Source: Casp-actino8 sp001510455
GTDB taxonomy: Bacteria > Actinomycetota > Acidimicrobiia > Acidimicrobiales > Ilumatobacteraceae
Direction: 5' to 3'
Length of the DNA: 13,762 nt
NCBI GenBank assembly: GCA_027592035.1
Contig: JAQCIK010000038.1
Location: forward strand, 1 to 13,762
Shown here: piece after piece, positions 1 through 6,458 of the stretch
Layout: each line of letters opens with the position of its first letter
How positions within the stretch are numbered: position 1 is the stretch's first letter
The notes under the pieces: generated by a model
Database searches by the model: none
Told to the model about the DNA's origin: nothing
Seen by the model: only the letters and a program-made list of their open reading frames with translations
Made by a program: the position numbers and the translations under genes

Positions 1-1
1 A

Positions 2-142
2 CTTCAACTCGGAGATCTGGAACGACTGCGGGATCAACTCCGTGATCAATTGCAGATCCACGACATGACCTCGAGCACGTCGAGTAGTTCGAGTACGTCC
101 GTTGCGCCCGGTGGTCAACAGTCCGGACAGGGAGGAAATTGA
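2..142 (+). CDS. C-terminal end of an unrecognised protein (partial)
   Basis: An open frame enters from the left edge and gives 46 residues before a TGA. It begins with a charged, leucine-spaced helix (LQLGDLERLRDQLRDQLQ) that could be the end of a coiled coil. A low-complexity Ser/Thr tail and a Gly/Gln-rich end follow, as in an exposed, disordered C-terminus. The stop overlaps the start of the next gene in a TGATG arrangement, and the GGAGG used by that gene lies inside the last codons. The two genes are therefore probably co-transcribed and translationally coupled. No family can be named from so short a piece. The frame is supported by the coupling and by amino-acid composition only. Confidence 0.6.
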   Translation, partial: LQLGDLERLRDQLRDQLQIHDMTSSTSSSSSTSVAPGGQQSGQGGN

Positions 143-507
143 TGAGAAGTCGACCGAATATTGCCGGATCATTACGTCGGGGAATGCTCGTCGTTCTGAT
201 ACCCCTCGTGATGGCAGCGTGCGGATCCGATTCCGACGAGGAAGCCGTTCCCACGGGAGGTGACACCTCGGCGAGTGTGGATGGTTCCGTCACGACGAGC
301 ACGCCCGATTCGGGCATCACCGCTCAGGACGTCGACGGTGCCGATCCCGAAAAGGTTCTGCTCGCCGCGATCCTTCTCGGTGTGGGTGACATCGACGTCG
401 CCTTGGCCGAAGGTCTCGTCACTGCCGACGAGGTCGATCTCGCGGTAGCGGCCCTCGAGACGGGGACGCTGACCGAGTGGTCCGACCGTGCCACGGCAGG
501 TGGCTGA
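142..507 (+). CDS. Small putative lipoprotein of unknown function
   Basis: This 121-residue protein has a type II (lipoprotein) signal: a basic start (MRSRPN, then RR), a hydrophobic stretch LVVLIPLV, and a lipobox MAAC with the lipidated Cys near residue 26. An acidic, Ser/Thr/Asp-rich linker follows, then one small helical region around residues 65-115 rich in Leu, Ala and Val. It is probably anchored on the outer face of the cytoplasmic membrane. The ATG at 142 has GGAGG 6 nt upstream and overlaps the previous stop. A TTG in frame just before it is less likely. The stop lies 3 nt from the stop of the convergent oxygenase gene. I recognise no domain. Confidence 0.8.
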   Translation: MRSRPNIAGSLRRGMLVVLIPLVMAACGSDSDEEAVPTGGDTSASVDGSVTTSTPDSGITAQDVDGADPEKVLLAAILLGVGDIDVALAEGLVTADEVDLAVAALETGTLTEWSDRATAGG

Positions 508-510
508 CGA

Positions 511-1458
511 TCAGACCGGAAGACGGAAGTCGGTCACCTGGGCGTCGTCGGCACCGGTGTCGGCGAAGTTGTCGTACGCCCGTGCGTCCATGAACTCACG
601 CCACGCGAAGGCTCGGTAACGCGCTCCCGTCTCGCACAATTCGGGGACGGGAGCGATCACCGAGTCGCGTGGAGGGTTGAGGAAATACGGGATGCTGAAT
701 CGACGTGACGTCGTCATGGGTAACACGCGGTGAACCGCCGCCCGATAGCGGTCGTTCGTCCAGGCCTGCATGCAGTCACCGAGATTCAGCACGATCGTTC
801 CGGGAACCGGTGGAACGTCGATCCAGCCGTGTTCGGACGACTCGGCCTGCAGCCCGCCGGTGTCGTCCTGGAGGAGCACCGTGAGCACTCCGGGATCGGT
901 GTGGTATCCGAGTGCAGTGTCGCCGAGATCGGCGAGACCCGTTCGTTGATCTTCGGGAACGGGATCACCGACGGTGTAATGGTTGAGACGGATCATCGAA
1001 CCGCGACGGTCGCCGATCACGTGGCGCCGGGACTCGGGCCCGAGGTTCAAGAGTTGGTGGACGATCGAAAGAGCCTTCGAGGCCAGATCGTCGAAGGCGT
1101 CGTAGAGAGCGACCATGGCGTTGCGAAAGTCGGGTCGATCGGCCGGCCAGCGGTTCCGGGCGTCGTGAGGAGGACTCGTGGGGTCGACGAAGTCGAACAC
1201 TTGCTTGTGGTCTCGTTTGCGCTTGGTCAGTTCTCGGTCGTAGTACCCGAGGGGGTTCCCCTGGTCGCGCATGATCGACTCGTGAACCGAGCGGTCGTCG
1301 TCGAAGAATTCGGCCGTCACCCTCCAGGTGCGGGCGATCAGGTCGTCGAGGCCGTGCCCCGAAACCAGGAAGAAACCGTGATCACGGCACGCCATGTCGA
1401 GGGCATCGAGAGACGTGGCATCCGGACGAGAGACGTCGACCACCGGAACCTTGTTCAT
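511..1458 (-). CDS. Isopenicillin-N-synthase-like 2-oxoglutarate/Fe(II) oxygenase
   Basis: This 315-residue protein matches the plant/bacterial 2OG-Fe(II) oxygenase family in length and layout. The N-terminal DIOX_N-like part has the typical VPVVDVS opening and CRDHGFFLVSGHG (about residues 24-36). The C-terminal double-stranded beta-helix carries the iron ligands H186 and D188 (HTD) and H243 (VHRV), and the R253-F-S255 pair that binds 2-oxoglutarate. HTDPG and RFSIPYFLNP are characteristic. The substrate cannot be inferred; relatives act on small molecules, amino acids and nucleobases. I chose the ATG at 1458 because the family starts just before VPVVD and AGGA lies 7 nt upstream. An in-frame start 60 nt further up would add an atypical N-terminus. 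The gene is divergent from the lipoprotein gene at 1531, with 72 nt between. Confidence 0.92.
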   Translation of the reverse strand: MNKVPVVDVSRPDATSLDALDMACRDHGFFLVSGHGLDDLIARTWRVTAEFFDDDRSVHESIMRDQGNPLGYYDRELTKRKRDHKQVFDFVDPTSPPHDARNRWPADRPDFRNAMVALYDAFDDLASKALSIVHQLLNLGPESRRHVIGDRRGSMIRLNHYTVGDPVPEDQRTGLADLGDTALGYHTDPGVLTVLLQDDTGGLQAESSEHGWIDVPPVPGTIVLNLGDCMQAWTNDRYRAAVHRVLPMTTSRRFSIPYFLNPPRDSVIAPVPELCETGARYRAFAWREFMDARAYDNFADTGADDAQVTDFRLPV

Positions 1459-1499
1459 TCCTTGATCCTGCCATACGTCCCTCCGAGTCGACCACGGGC

Positions 1500-1505
1500 T
1501 ATCTT
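1500..1505 (+). promoter_or_regulatory. Candidate -10 box for the lipoprotein gene at 1531
   Basis: TATCTT fits the actinobacterial TANNNT pattern and lies in the 72-nt divergent intergenic region. A transcript would start near 1512, giving a leader of about 19 nt that contains the AGGAGA ribosome-binding site. I see no convincing -35 box. Confidence 0.35.
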
Positions 1506-1530
1506 TCGCTGACCACACGAAGGAGAAGAC

Positions 1531-2064
1531 ATGTTCCGTACCGTCCGCCCACTCGTCTCGCTGCTCGCCGCCGGCCTTTTGGTCCTCGGCGCCTGTGGAG
1601 GTGACGACTCCGGTTCAGTCGGCAATTCGGACTCGGCCGACCAAGTCTCGTCGGACGACGAAACGTCCGACGATTCGAGTTCTGGTAAAGGGGGGGCCGA
1701 GGAGCTCCGCAGCGAATTGAACGCTGCCGTCGAGGCGCTTCCCGAGGCCGAGTACAAGTGCACACCGGACGAGTACTCCATGACCACGGCCCTCAAGTCC
1801 ACCTGTATCGGGTTCACGTCGCTCTTCATGGGGACTCATGCCTGGGCCGACGCATCCTCGGCCGACGCCCAGATCGGTTCGGAAATCATGTGTACCGTCG
1901 ATTCTCCGATGGGTGAGTTCCGATTCCTGAAGGGTGAAACCTGGGCGATCAGTGCGATCCCGACGAGCGGCTCGACGGCTGACAAGAGCGCCGAGATCGA
2001 TGCTGCCTTCTCCGAGCTGCAGGCCTCGCTCGGTGGCGAGCAGTCGTCGGTTCCCTGCGGCTGA
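1531..2064 (+). CDS. Putative lipoprotein with four cysteines in the mature part
   Basis: This 177-residue protein has a clear lipoprotein signal: MFRTVR, a Leu/Ala/Val core, and a lipobox LGAC with lipidated Cys22. Residues 23-55 are an acidic Ser/Asp/Gly linker typical of actinobacterial lipoproteins. The globular part (about 58-177) has Cys at 77, 92, 121 and 176, which could form two disulfides outside the membrane. I recognise no named domain. AGGAGA lies 5 nt before the ATG. The downstream DUF1214 gene starts 10 nt after the stop, so the two are probably one transcript. The function is unknown, and pairing with a DUF1214 protein does not define it. Confidence 0.85.
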   Translation: MFRTVRPLVSLLAAGLLVLGACGGDDSGSVGNSDSADQVSSDDETSDDSSSGKGGAEELRSELNAAVEALPEAEYKCTPDEYSMTTALKSTCIGFTSLFMGTHAWADASSADAQIGSEIMCTVDSPMGEFRFLKGETWAISAIPTSGSTADKSAEIDAAFSELQASLGGEQSSVPCG

Positions 2065-2074
2065 TTCCGTCGTG

Positions 2075-3091
2075 ATGGGGGACGAAGTCTGGGGCCCGGT
2101 TGCGGACGCGATTCGCTTCGCGGCCGGGTGCATCGACTTCGACCCCGATCCGCTCAACGACCGCGAGCGTGCCGACGGTCATCGTTACGTCCAATTGATG
2201 GTGTCGACGGCGGTTCAGTACTCGCTCCTCGACGCGTCACCGTTCGAACCGAGGTTCATCGCCCCACTCGAACCCACGCGCTGGCTCGGTGCGAGCGGAC
2301 CCGACATCGATTACGACGTGGCAGTCGTTCAGCCCGGGGTGCGTCATCTCATCTCTGGGCGTCGTGGTGAGAGTTCGTACGTCGGCATCTGCGTGTACGC
2401 CAACGACGGTGAGCGTGGCGCGACGGCCATGGTCGACAACGTCGATGTCGATTCGCTCACCGACGCCAACGGTCGATTCACCTACGAGTTCGAGCATCCC
2501 GACGCGGCAAGGGTGATCATCCGTCAGTACTTCCACGATCGGTCGTCTCAGTCACGTGGTGAATGGACGATCGAACGGCTGGTTCCGGCGCCGGCGATCG
2601 ATATGTCCCAGAATCCGTCCGTCGTGGCGGCGCGGGTGGCTCGCATGGTCGACACGATTCGCTGGAACGCGCAGCTCAATCAGTTGTGGGGAGCCGGACT
2701 TCGCGATTCGCCGAATCGACTCGTGTTGCAGTCGGCCGAGGAGATCGTCGCCGCCGTTCCGAACCCCGACGTGACGTACGCCTTCGGTTGGTGGCGGCTG
2801 ACTCCGAACCAGGCTCTCGAAGTCACGCTCACACCACCACCCGACTGTCGTTACTGGTCGTTACAGGTGGGGGATCGATGGTTCCAGGCCCATCCCGATC
2901 GCAACATGAACGTCAACGATCGTGGCGTGACGCCGAATCCCGACGGAACGGTGACGATCGTCCTCGCCGAACGAGATCCGGGTCGGCCCAATTGGCTCGG
3001 CACGTACGGCCACACCCTCGGCACCATGTTCTTCCGGTGGCTGCATCACACACCGGCCGTGGCTCCGGAGTGTCGAGTCGTCGACCAGTGA
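2075..3091 (+). CDS. DUF1214-domain protein
   Basis: This 338-residue protein resembles DUF1214 proteins. It has the GPDIDYDVAVV segment (about 75-85), a middle region of strands around a GRRGESSYVG turn, and a conserved-looking end with CRYWSLQVGDRWFQ (258-271), NMNVNDRGVTPNPDGTVTIVLAERDPG and PNWLGT. No signal peptide or membrane segment is visible. In many bacteria this domain follows DUF1254, which is absent here. The biochemical role of the family is unknown to me. ATG 2075 and an in-frame GTG at 2072 are both possible; neither has a strong ribosome-binding site, which suggests translational coupling to the lipoprotein 10 nt upstream. The frame stays open further upstream, inside the lipoprotein gene, but that part is a shadow. 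The stop codon lies in a 14-bp tandem repeat. Confidence 0.8.
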   Translation: MGDEVWGPVADAIRFAAGCIDFDPDPLNDRERADGHRYVQLMVSTAVQYSLLDASPFEPRFIAPLEPTRWLGASGPDIDYDVAVVQPGVRHLISGRRGESSYVGICVYANDGERGATAMVDNVDVDSLTDANGRFTYEFEHPDAARVIIRQYFHDRSSQSRGEWTIERLVPAPAIDMSQNPSVVAARVARMVDTIRWNAQLNQLWGAGLRDSPNRLVLQSAEEIVAAVPNPDVTYAFGWWRLTPNQALEVTLTPPPDCRYWSLQVGDRWFQAHPDRNMNVNDRGVTPNPDGTVTIVLAERDPGRPNWLGTYGHTLGTMFFRWLHHTPAVAPECRVVDQ

Positions 3092-3119
3092 TCGTCGACC
3101 AGTGATCAGCGATCAGTGA
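3078..3119 (+). repeat. 14-bp tandem repeat, three units, spanning a stop codon
   Basis: TCGTCGACCAGTGA occurs at 3078-3091 and again, identically, at 3092-3105. A third unit, TCAGCGATCAGTGA (3 mismatches), sits at 3106-3119. The first unit encodes the last residues and the TGA of the DUF1214 gene, so each later unit repeats that coding end and stop. It looks like slippage-type duplication. No hairpin or terminator U-tract is associated with it. Confidence 0.85.
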
Positions 3120-3177
3120 GACACGTCGTGCCCGACGTCGATTCGGAGTCGATTGGCTGAGAGTCGGAGGTGGTTCC

Positions 3178-3537
3178 GTGCCACGAGATGACCATGTTGC
3201 GGCGATCCTTTCCGACCGTCATGTTGCCGAAGCGGTGATCGCTGACCTCGAAGCAGCAGGGCTCGGGAGCGAACGTCTGGGTGGACTCACGCTCTCCCTT
3301 GCTCTGATCCCGAGTTTGGCCGTCGGGGGGATTCTCGGAGTCTCTCTCGTCGGAGCGGCCTGGGGCGCGATCTTCGGTGGACTGATCGGTGCCGATGTCG
3401 GTAACGTCGAATGGAATCGACACGAGGATTTCGCCTTCGAAAATCTCGGCGAGGACGAAATCTTGGTGATCGTGAAAGCGCACGAACGCGAACAGTTGTG
3501 TCGTCAGATCTTCACACGACACGGGGTCGGCTCCTGA
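3178..3537 (+). CDS. YflT-like stress protein with a glycine-zipper core
   Basis: This 119-residue protein starts at GTG, with GGAGG 7 nt upstream. Residues 6-30 (HVAAILSDRHVAEAVIADLEAAG) match the first strand and helix of general stress/YflT-like (DUF1269-like) proteins. Residues 37-72 are hydrophobic and Gly/Ala-rich (VGGILGVSLVGAAWGAIFGGLIGA), a glycine-zipper that could insert in a membrane or self-associate. The end (EDEILVIVKAHEREQLCRQIFTRHG) restores a second beta-alpha unit, as in that family. The role in stress response is family knowledge only. It sits just upstream of the antiporter gene, but a separate leaderless promoter probably drives the antiporter, so a functional link is weak. 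Confidence 0.7.
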   Translation: MPRDDHVAAILSDRHVAEAVIADLEAAGLGSERLGGLTLSLALIPSLAVGGILGVSLVGAAWGAIFGGLIGADVGNVEWNRHEDFAFENLGEDEILVIVKAHEREQLCRQIFTRHGVGS

Positions 3538-3557
3538 CGGACGGGACCCACCCCGAC

Positions 3558-3563
3558 TAACTT
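3558..3563 (+). promoter_or_regulatory. Candidate leaderless -10 box for the antiporter
   Basis: TAACTT fits TANNNT and ends 8 nt before the ATG at 3572. No Shine-Dalgarno sequence precedes that ATG, so a transcript starting at or beside the start codon is plausible. This is weaker than the 6-nt-spaced examples elsewhere in the window. Confidence 0.4.
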
Positions 3564-3571
3564 GAGTCGGA

Positions 3572-5236
3572 ATGACGATTCTGGGCGCCGCATCCAACGA
3601 CACCTTCACGTCGACTGCGCTGGTGCTCGCAATCGTCACCGTCGTGGCCTTCGTCGCTCACCGGGCCCGCCAACCCTTGATCGTCGCCTTCATCGCCGTC
3701 GGTGTGATGGTCGGGCCGTCCGGTTTCGAGATCATCACCGAATCCGAGCCACTCGAACTCTTCGCCGATCTCGGAATCGCAGTGCTCCTGTTCCTGGTAG
3801 GCCTGAAACTCGACCTGCACCTCGTGCGATCGATGGGGAAGGTCGCATTGGCGACCGGATTCGGCCAGATCGGCTTCACCGCGCTTTTCGGATTCTTGCT
3901 CTCGAGCTTGCTCGGCCTGAGCGCTCAGGAGTCGCTCTACGTGGCGATCGCCCTCACGTTCTCCTCGACGATCATCATCGTCAAGATCCTGTCCGACAAA
4001 CGGGAGCTCGAGAAGCTCCATGGACGTATCGCCCTCGGGTTCCTGATCGTGCAGGACATCGTTGTCGTCATTGTGATGGTGGTGCTCAGCACTCTCGGTA
4101 CCGACAGCGATTCGGGTGTCGGATGGCAGATCGGACGCATATTCCTGACCGGCGTCGGGCTCCTCGTCGGCACCTGGGTGTTGACCTTCTACGTGATTCC
4201 ACGATTGCTGGCCATGGTGGCGTCGTCACAGGAACTCCTCATCATCACCTCGGTCGCGTGGGCGGTGTCGGTCGCTGCCTTCAGCGACTGGCTCGGCTTC
4301 TCGGTGGAGGTCGGCGCATTCTTGGCCGGCTTCGCACTCGCATCCACCAACTATCGAGAGTCGATCGCGTCGTCGTTGTCGGGGCTACGCGACTTCCTGT
4401 TGCTGTTCTTCTTCATCGACCTCGGTATCGGGCTCGATTTCTCGGCCATCGGCGAACAAATCGTGCCGGCGATCGTTCTGTCGATCTTCGTGCTGATCGG
4501 CAAACCGCTCATCATTCTCATGATCATGGGAGCCATGCGTTATCCGAAGCGGGTCTCGTTCCTGGCCGGTGTGGCGGCTGGACAGATCAGCGAATTCTCA
4601 CTGATTCTCATCGCCCTCGGTCTCGAACTGGGTCACGTCGACAACGGAATCGTCGGCCTCGTCACATTGGTGGGTCTCGTGACGATCGGTCTCTCGACGT
4701 ACCTCATCAACTATTCGAACCAACTCTTCGACCGCCTGAAGAGGCCTCTCGGATTCTTCGAACGGGAGCGACTGCGTGACGATCTCGACGTCGACGAGGA
4801 TGTGGTGGATTTCATCGTGTTCGGGTACGGCCGGTTCGGTCGACATCTGGTCGAGCAGTTGGCTCGGTCGGGCCACCGGGTGTTAGTGGTCGACTGGGAT
4901 CCATATGGCCGCCTGCACGTGACGGATCCGGAACTGGCGTCCTTGATCTCGATGCGCTTCGGCGACGCCGATGATCCGGAGTTTCCGGGAACTTTGCCGA
5001 TCAACTCGGCGACCTGGATCGTGTCGACGATCGCTCGCGTCGACACCAGTCTGGTTCTCGCACGCTCACTCCGTCGGTGGGGGACCACGGCGCGTATCGC
5101 TGTCACCTGTCTGTCGACCGGAGAGAGTCTGAAGCTCCGTCAGGACGTGGAAGACGGCGTCGTCGACCTCGTGCTGCAACCTTTCAGCGACGCGGCCGAC
5201 GACGCCATCGACGCACTCATGCGTCACGGGGGCTGA
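3572..5236 (+). CDS. CPA2-family cation/proton antiporter with TrkA-N domain (Kef-like)
   Basis: This 554-residue protein has two parts. Residues 10-385 form about 12 hydrophobic segments of the Na+/H+ exchanger fold, including FLVGLKLDL (74-82), the FSSTIIIVKIL segment and QDI with Asp162, the acidic residue expected in the ion-binding site. Residues 412-550 are a cytoplasmic Rossmann TrkA-N domain with GYGRFG (418-423) and an acidic residue after the second strand (D441), which binds nucleotide. Members exchange K+ or Na+ for H+ across the cytoplasmic membrane. No TrkA-C domain is visible. The protein is a little shorter than E. coli KefB/KefC, and I would not assign glutathione gating. The ATG at 3572 begins right at the first membrane segment. 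The dioxygenase gene follows after 6 nt. Confidence 0.92.
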   Translation: MTILGAASNDTFTSTALVLAIVTVVAFVAHRARQPLIVAFIAVGVMVGPSGFEIITESEPLELFADLGIAVLLFLVGLKLDLHLVRSMGKVALATGFGQIGFTALFGFLLSSLLGLSAQESLYVAIALTFSSTIIIVKILSDKRELEKLHGRIALGFLIVQDIVVVIVMVVLSTLGTDSDSGVGWQIGRIFLTGVGLLVGTWVLTFYVIPRLLAMVASSQELLIITSVAWAVSVAAFSDWLGFSVEVGAFLAGFALASTNYRESIASSLSGLRDFLLLFFFIDLGIGLDFSAIGEQIVPAIVLSIFVLIGKPLIILMIMGAMRYPKRVSFLAGVAAGQISEFSLILIALGLELGHVDNGIVGLVTLVGLVTIGLSTYLINYSNQLFDRLKRPLGFFERERLRDDLDVDEDVVDFIVFGYGRFGRHLVEQLARSGHRVLVVDWDPYGRLHVTDPELASLISMRFGDADDPEFPGTLPINSATWIVSTIARVDTSLVLARSLRRWGTTARIAVTCLSTGESLKLRQDVEDGVVDLVLQPFSDAADDAIDALMRHGG

Positions 5237-5242
5237 GTTGAC

Positions 5243-6028
5243 ATGTCGACAATGAGCGAACTGATGCCGGCCATCTTCGTCGGACATGGCAGCCCCATGA
5301 ACGCGCTCGACGACAATCGGTACACCCGTGCGTGGCGAGACATTGCGCGGTCGTTCCGTCGGCCTCGTGCCATCGTCGCCGTGTCGGCGCACTGGTACAT
5401 CGGAGCCACGGCGATCACGACGATGGAACGGCCGAAGACGATTCATGACTTCTACGGTTTCCCACCCGAGTTGTTCGCTGTCGACTATCCCGCACCGGGA
5501 TCGGCGGCGATCGCTGGCGAAGTGATCGATGCCCTAGCTGGATTTTGGGTGGGGCGTGACGTCGACAGTTGGGGGATCGATCATGGCACCTGGTCGGTTC
5601 TCGTGCACATGTATCCCGAGGCCGACGTACCGGTGTTGCAACTGTCGATCGATGCGACCAAAGACCTCGAGTATCACGTGAACCTCGGACGGGCTCTCGA
5701 GGTGCTGCGACATCGCGGCATCTTGGTGATCGGTTCGGGCAACATCGTGCACGATCTCGGATCGATCGATTGGGAGATGCCCGACGGTGGATTCGATTGG
5801 GCTCACGAGTTCAACGACGACGCGCGCCAGGTGTTCGAGTCGCAACCCGGAGATGTCTCTCGTCTGGCTGATCACCCGAAGTTCCGACGGGCCGCTCCGA
5901 CACCGGAACACCTCCTGCCCGCGTTCTACGTGGCGGGAATGGCGGCGGCGGCTGGCGCGACTCTCGAACGCTTCGTCGACGGCTACGCCTACGGCTCGCT
6001 GTCGATGGACTCGTACGTGTTGCGCTGA
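5243..6028 (+). CDS. ygiD: YgiD-like extradiol dioxygenase (4,5-DOPA dioxygenase / LigB class)
   Basis: This 261-residue protein matches YgiD/DODA-type class III extradiol dioxygenases almost throughout. It has MPAIFVGHGSPMNA (His15), AVSAHWY (His50), PKTIHDFYGFP, the DYPAPGS turn, WGIDHGTW (His114) and TPEHLLPAF (His223). By family knowledge H15, H50 and H223 hold the metal and H114 is the acid/base residue; SGNIVHDL (His170) is also conserved. Relatives open the ring of catechol-type substrates such as DOPA, but E. coli YgiD binds zinc and its physiological substrate is unclear. The ATG at 5243 is 6 nt after the antiporter stop, so co-transcription is likely. An ATG at 5252 is an alternative start. 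No pigment or aromatic pathway genes are nearby. Confidence 0.92.
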   Translation: MSTMSELMPAIFVGHGSPMNALDDNRYTRAWRDIARSFRRPRAIVAVSAHWYIGATAITTMERPKTIHDFYGFPPELFAVDYPAPGSAAIAGEVIDALAGFWVGRDVDSWGIDHGTWSVLVHMYPEADVPVLQLSIDATKDLEYHVNLGRALEVLRHRGILVIGSGNIVHDLGSIDWEMPDGGFDWAHEFNDDARQVFESQPGDVSRLADHPKFRRAAPTPEHLLPAFYVAGMAAAAGATLERFVDGYAYGSLSMDSYVLR

Positions 6029-6035
6029 GGCGCAC
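6019..6035. terminator. Small hairpin between convergent stops (possible two-way terminator)
   Basis: TGCGC-TGAG-GCGCA forms a tight 5-bp stem with a 4-nt loop, extended by one more G-C pair past a bulge. It includes the dioxygenase stop and lies 10 nt or less from the stop of the convergent CxxC gene. There is no T-run on either side, so termination is a guess. Confidence 0.35.
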
Positions 6036-6038
6036 GGG

Positions 6039-6425
6039 TCAGCTCGGCCAATCGAGGCCGGCCGCGTCGACGGCTTCACCGATGAGGTCGACGAGACGTG
6101 ACGGGTCGCCGGCGATCGATGAGATTCGTTCGTCGTCGAGGAGCACCACGAACCCGGTCGATGTCTCGGCGATCACCACCGGTGCCGTGTCTCCACTCGT
6201 ACGACGTACGTCGTCTGGTTGATCGTTGCGGTGATACGTGTCGAATGGGACCGGCAATGATGAACGACAGCGTTTCCAGGTCGACTTCTCGGTGAAGGTG
6301 GCGTGGGTGACGTCGCACAACGAGCAATGACGACGTCCGAGTCGGGCTCCGATCCAGTAGGCGACTTCACCGCGCAGAGTGCCGTCGGCGTCGTACACGC
6401 CGATCAGTCGATTGATTGTCGCCAT
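6039..6425 (-). CDS. Small conserved CxxC protein of unknown function
   Basis: This 128-residue protein opens with IGVYDADGTLRGEVAYWIGARLG, followed by C34-S-L-C37-DVTH, a CxxC pair with a nearby His41 that could be redox-active or bind metal. A third Cys lies at 53, and FDTYHRNDQPDDVR is at 61-74. I recall similar uncharacterised proteins with a YxADG...CxLCDITH pattern in several phyla, but no function. No signal peptide is present, so it is probably cytoplasmic. It lies 33 nt downstream of the sulfatase-DJ-1 gene on the same strand. It also has its own TACGGT box 6 nt before its ATG, so it may be transcribed both from the operon and alone, possibly without a leader. Confidence 0.8.
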   Translation of the reverse strand: MATINRLIGVYDADGTLRGEVAYWIGARLGRRHCSLCDVTHATFTEKSTWKRCRSSLPVPFDTYHRNDQPDDVRRTSGDTAPVVIAETSTGFVVLLDDERISSIAGDPSRLVDLIGEAVDAAGLDWPS

Positions 6426-6431
6426 GAGCGA

Positions 6432-6437
6432 ACCGTA
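6432..6437 (-). promoter_or_regulatory. Leaderless -10 box for the CxxC gene
   Basis: On the minus strand TACGGT is followed by 6 nt and then ATG (6425). No Shine-Dalgarno sequence lies in between. The same hexamer and spacing occur before the genes at 9656 and 11354. The -35 region is not convincing. It lies in the 33-nt gap after the sulfatase stop. Confidence 0.55.
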
Positions 6438-6458
6438 TCGACGGTGACGAGGCGATGC

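Noticed and set aside
730..1512. 260-residue open frame on plus, opposite the oxygenase gene
   Set aside because: It is a G/C-driven antisense shadow of a gene with intact H-D-H and RxS motifs. Its translation has no recognisable domain.
3522..3555. CGGGGT / ACCCCG pairing around the stop of the stress-protein gene as a terminator
   Set aside because: It has only 6 bp, a 22-nt loop, no T-run and partial overlap with coding sequence.
3562..4779. 405-residue Arg/His-rich frame inside the antiporter gene
   Set aside because: Its composition is typical of an off-frame translation of high-GC DNA. The overlapping frame encodes a clear antiporter.
5237..5254. TTGACA followed by overlapping palindromes (GACATGTC, TGTCGACA) at the dioxygenase start as a promoter or operator
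   Set aside because: TTGACA lies across the start codon with no -10 box before the gene, and the gene is 6 nt after the antiporter stop. The palindromes are short and likely chance.
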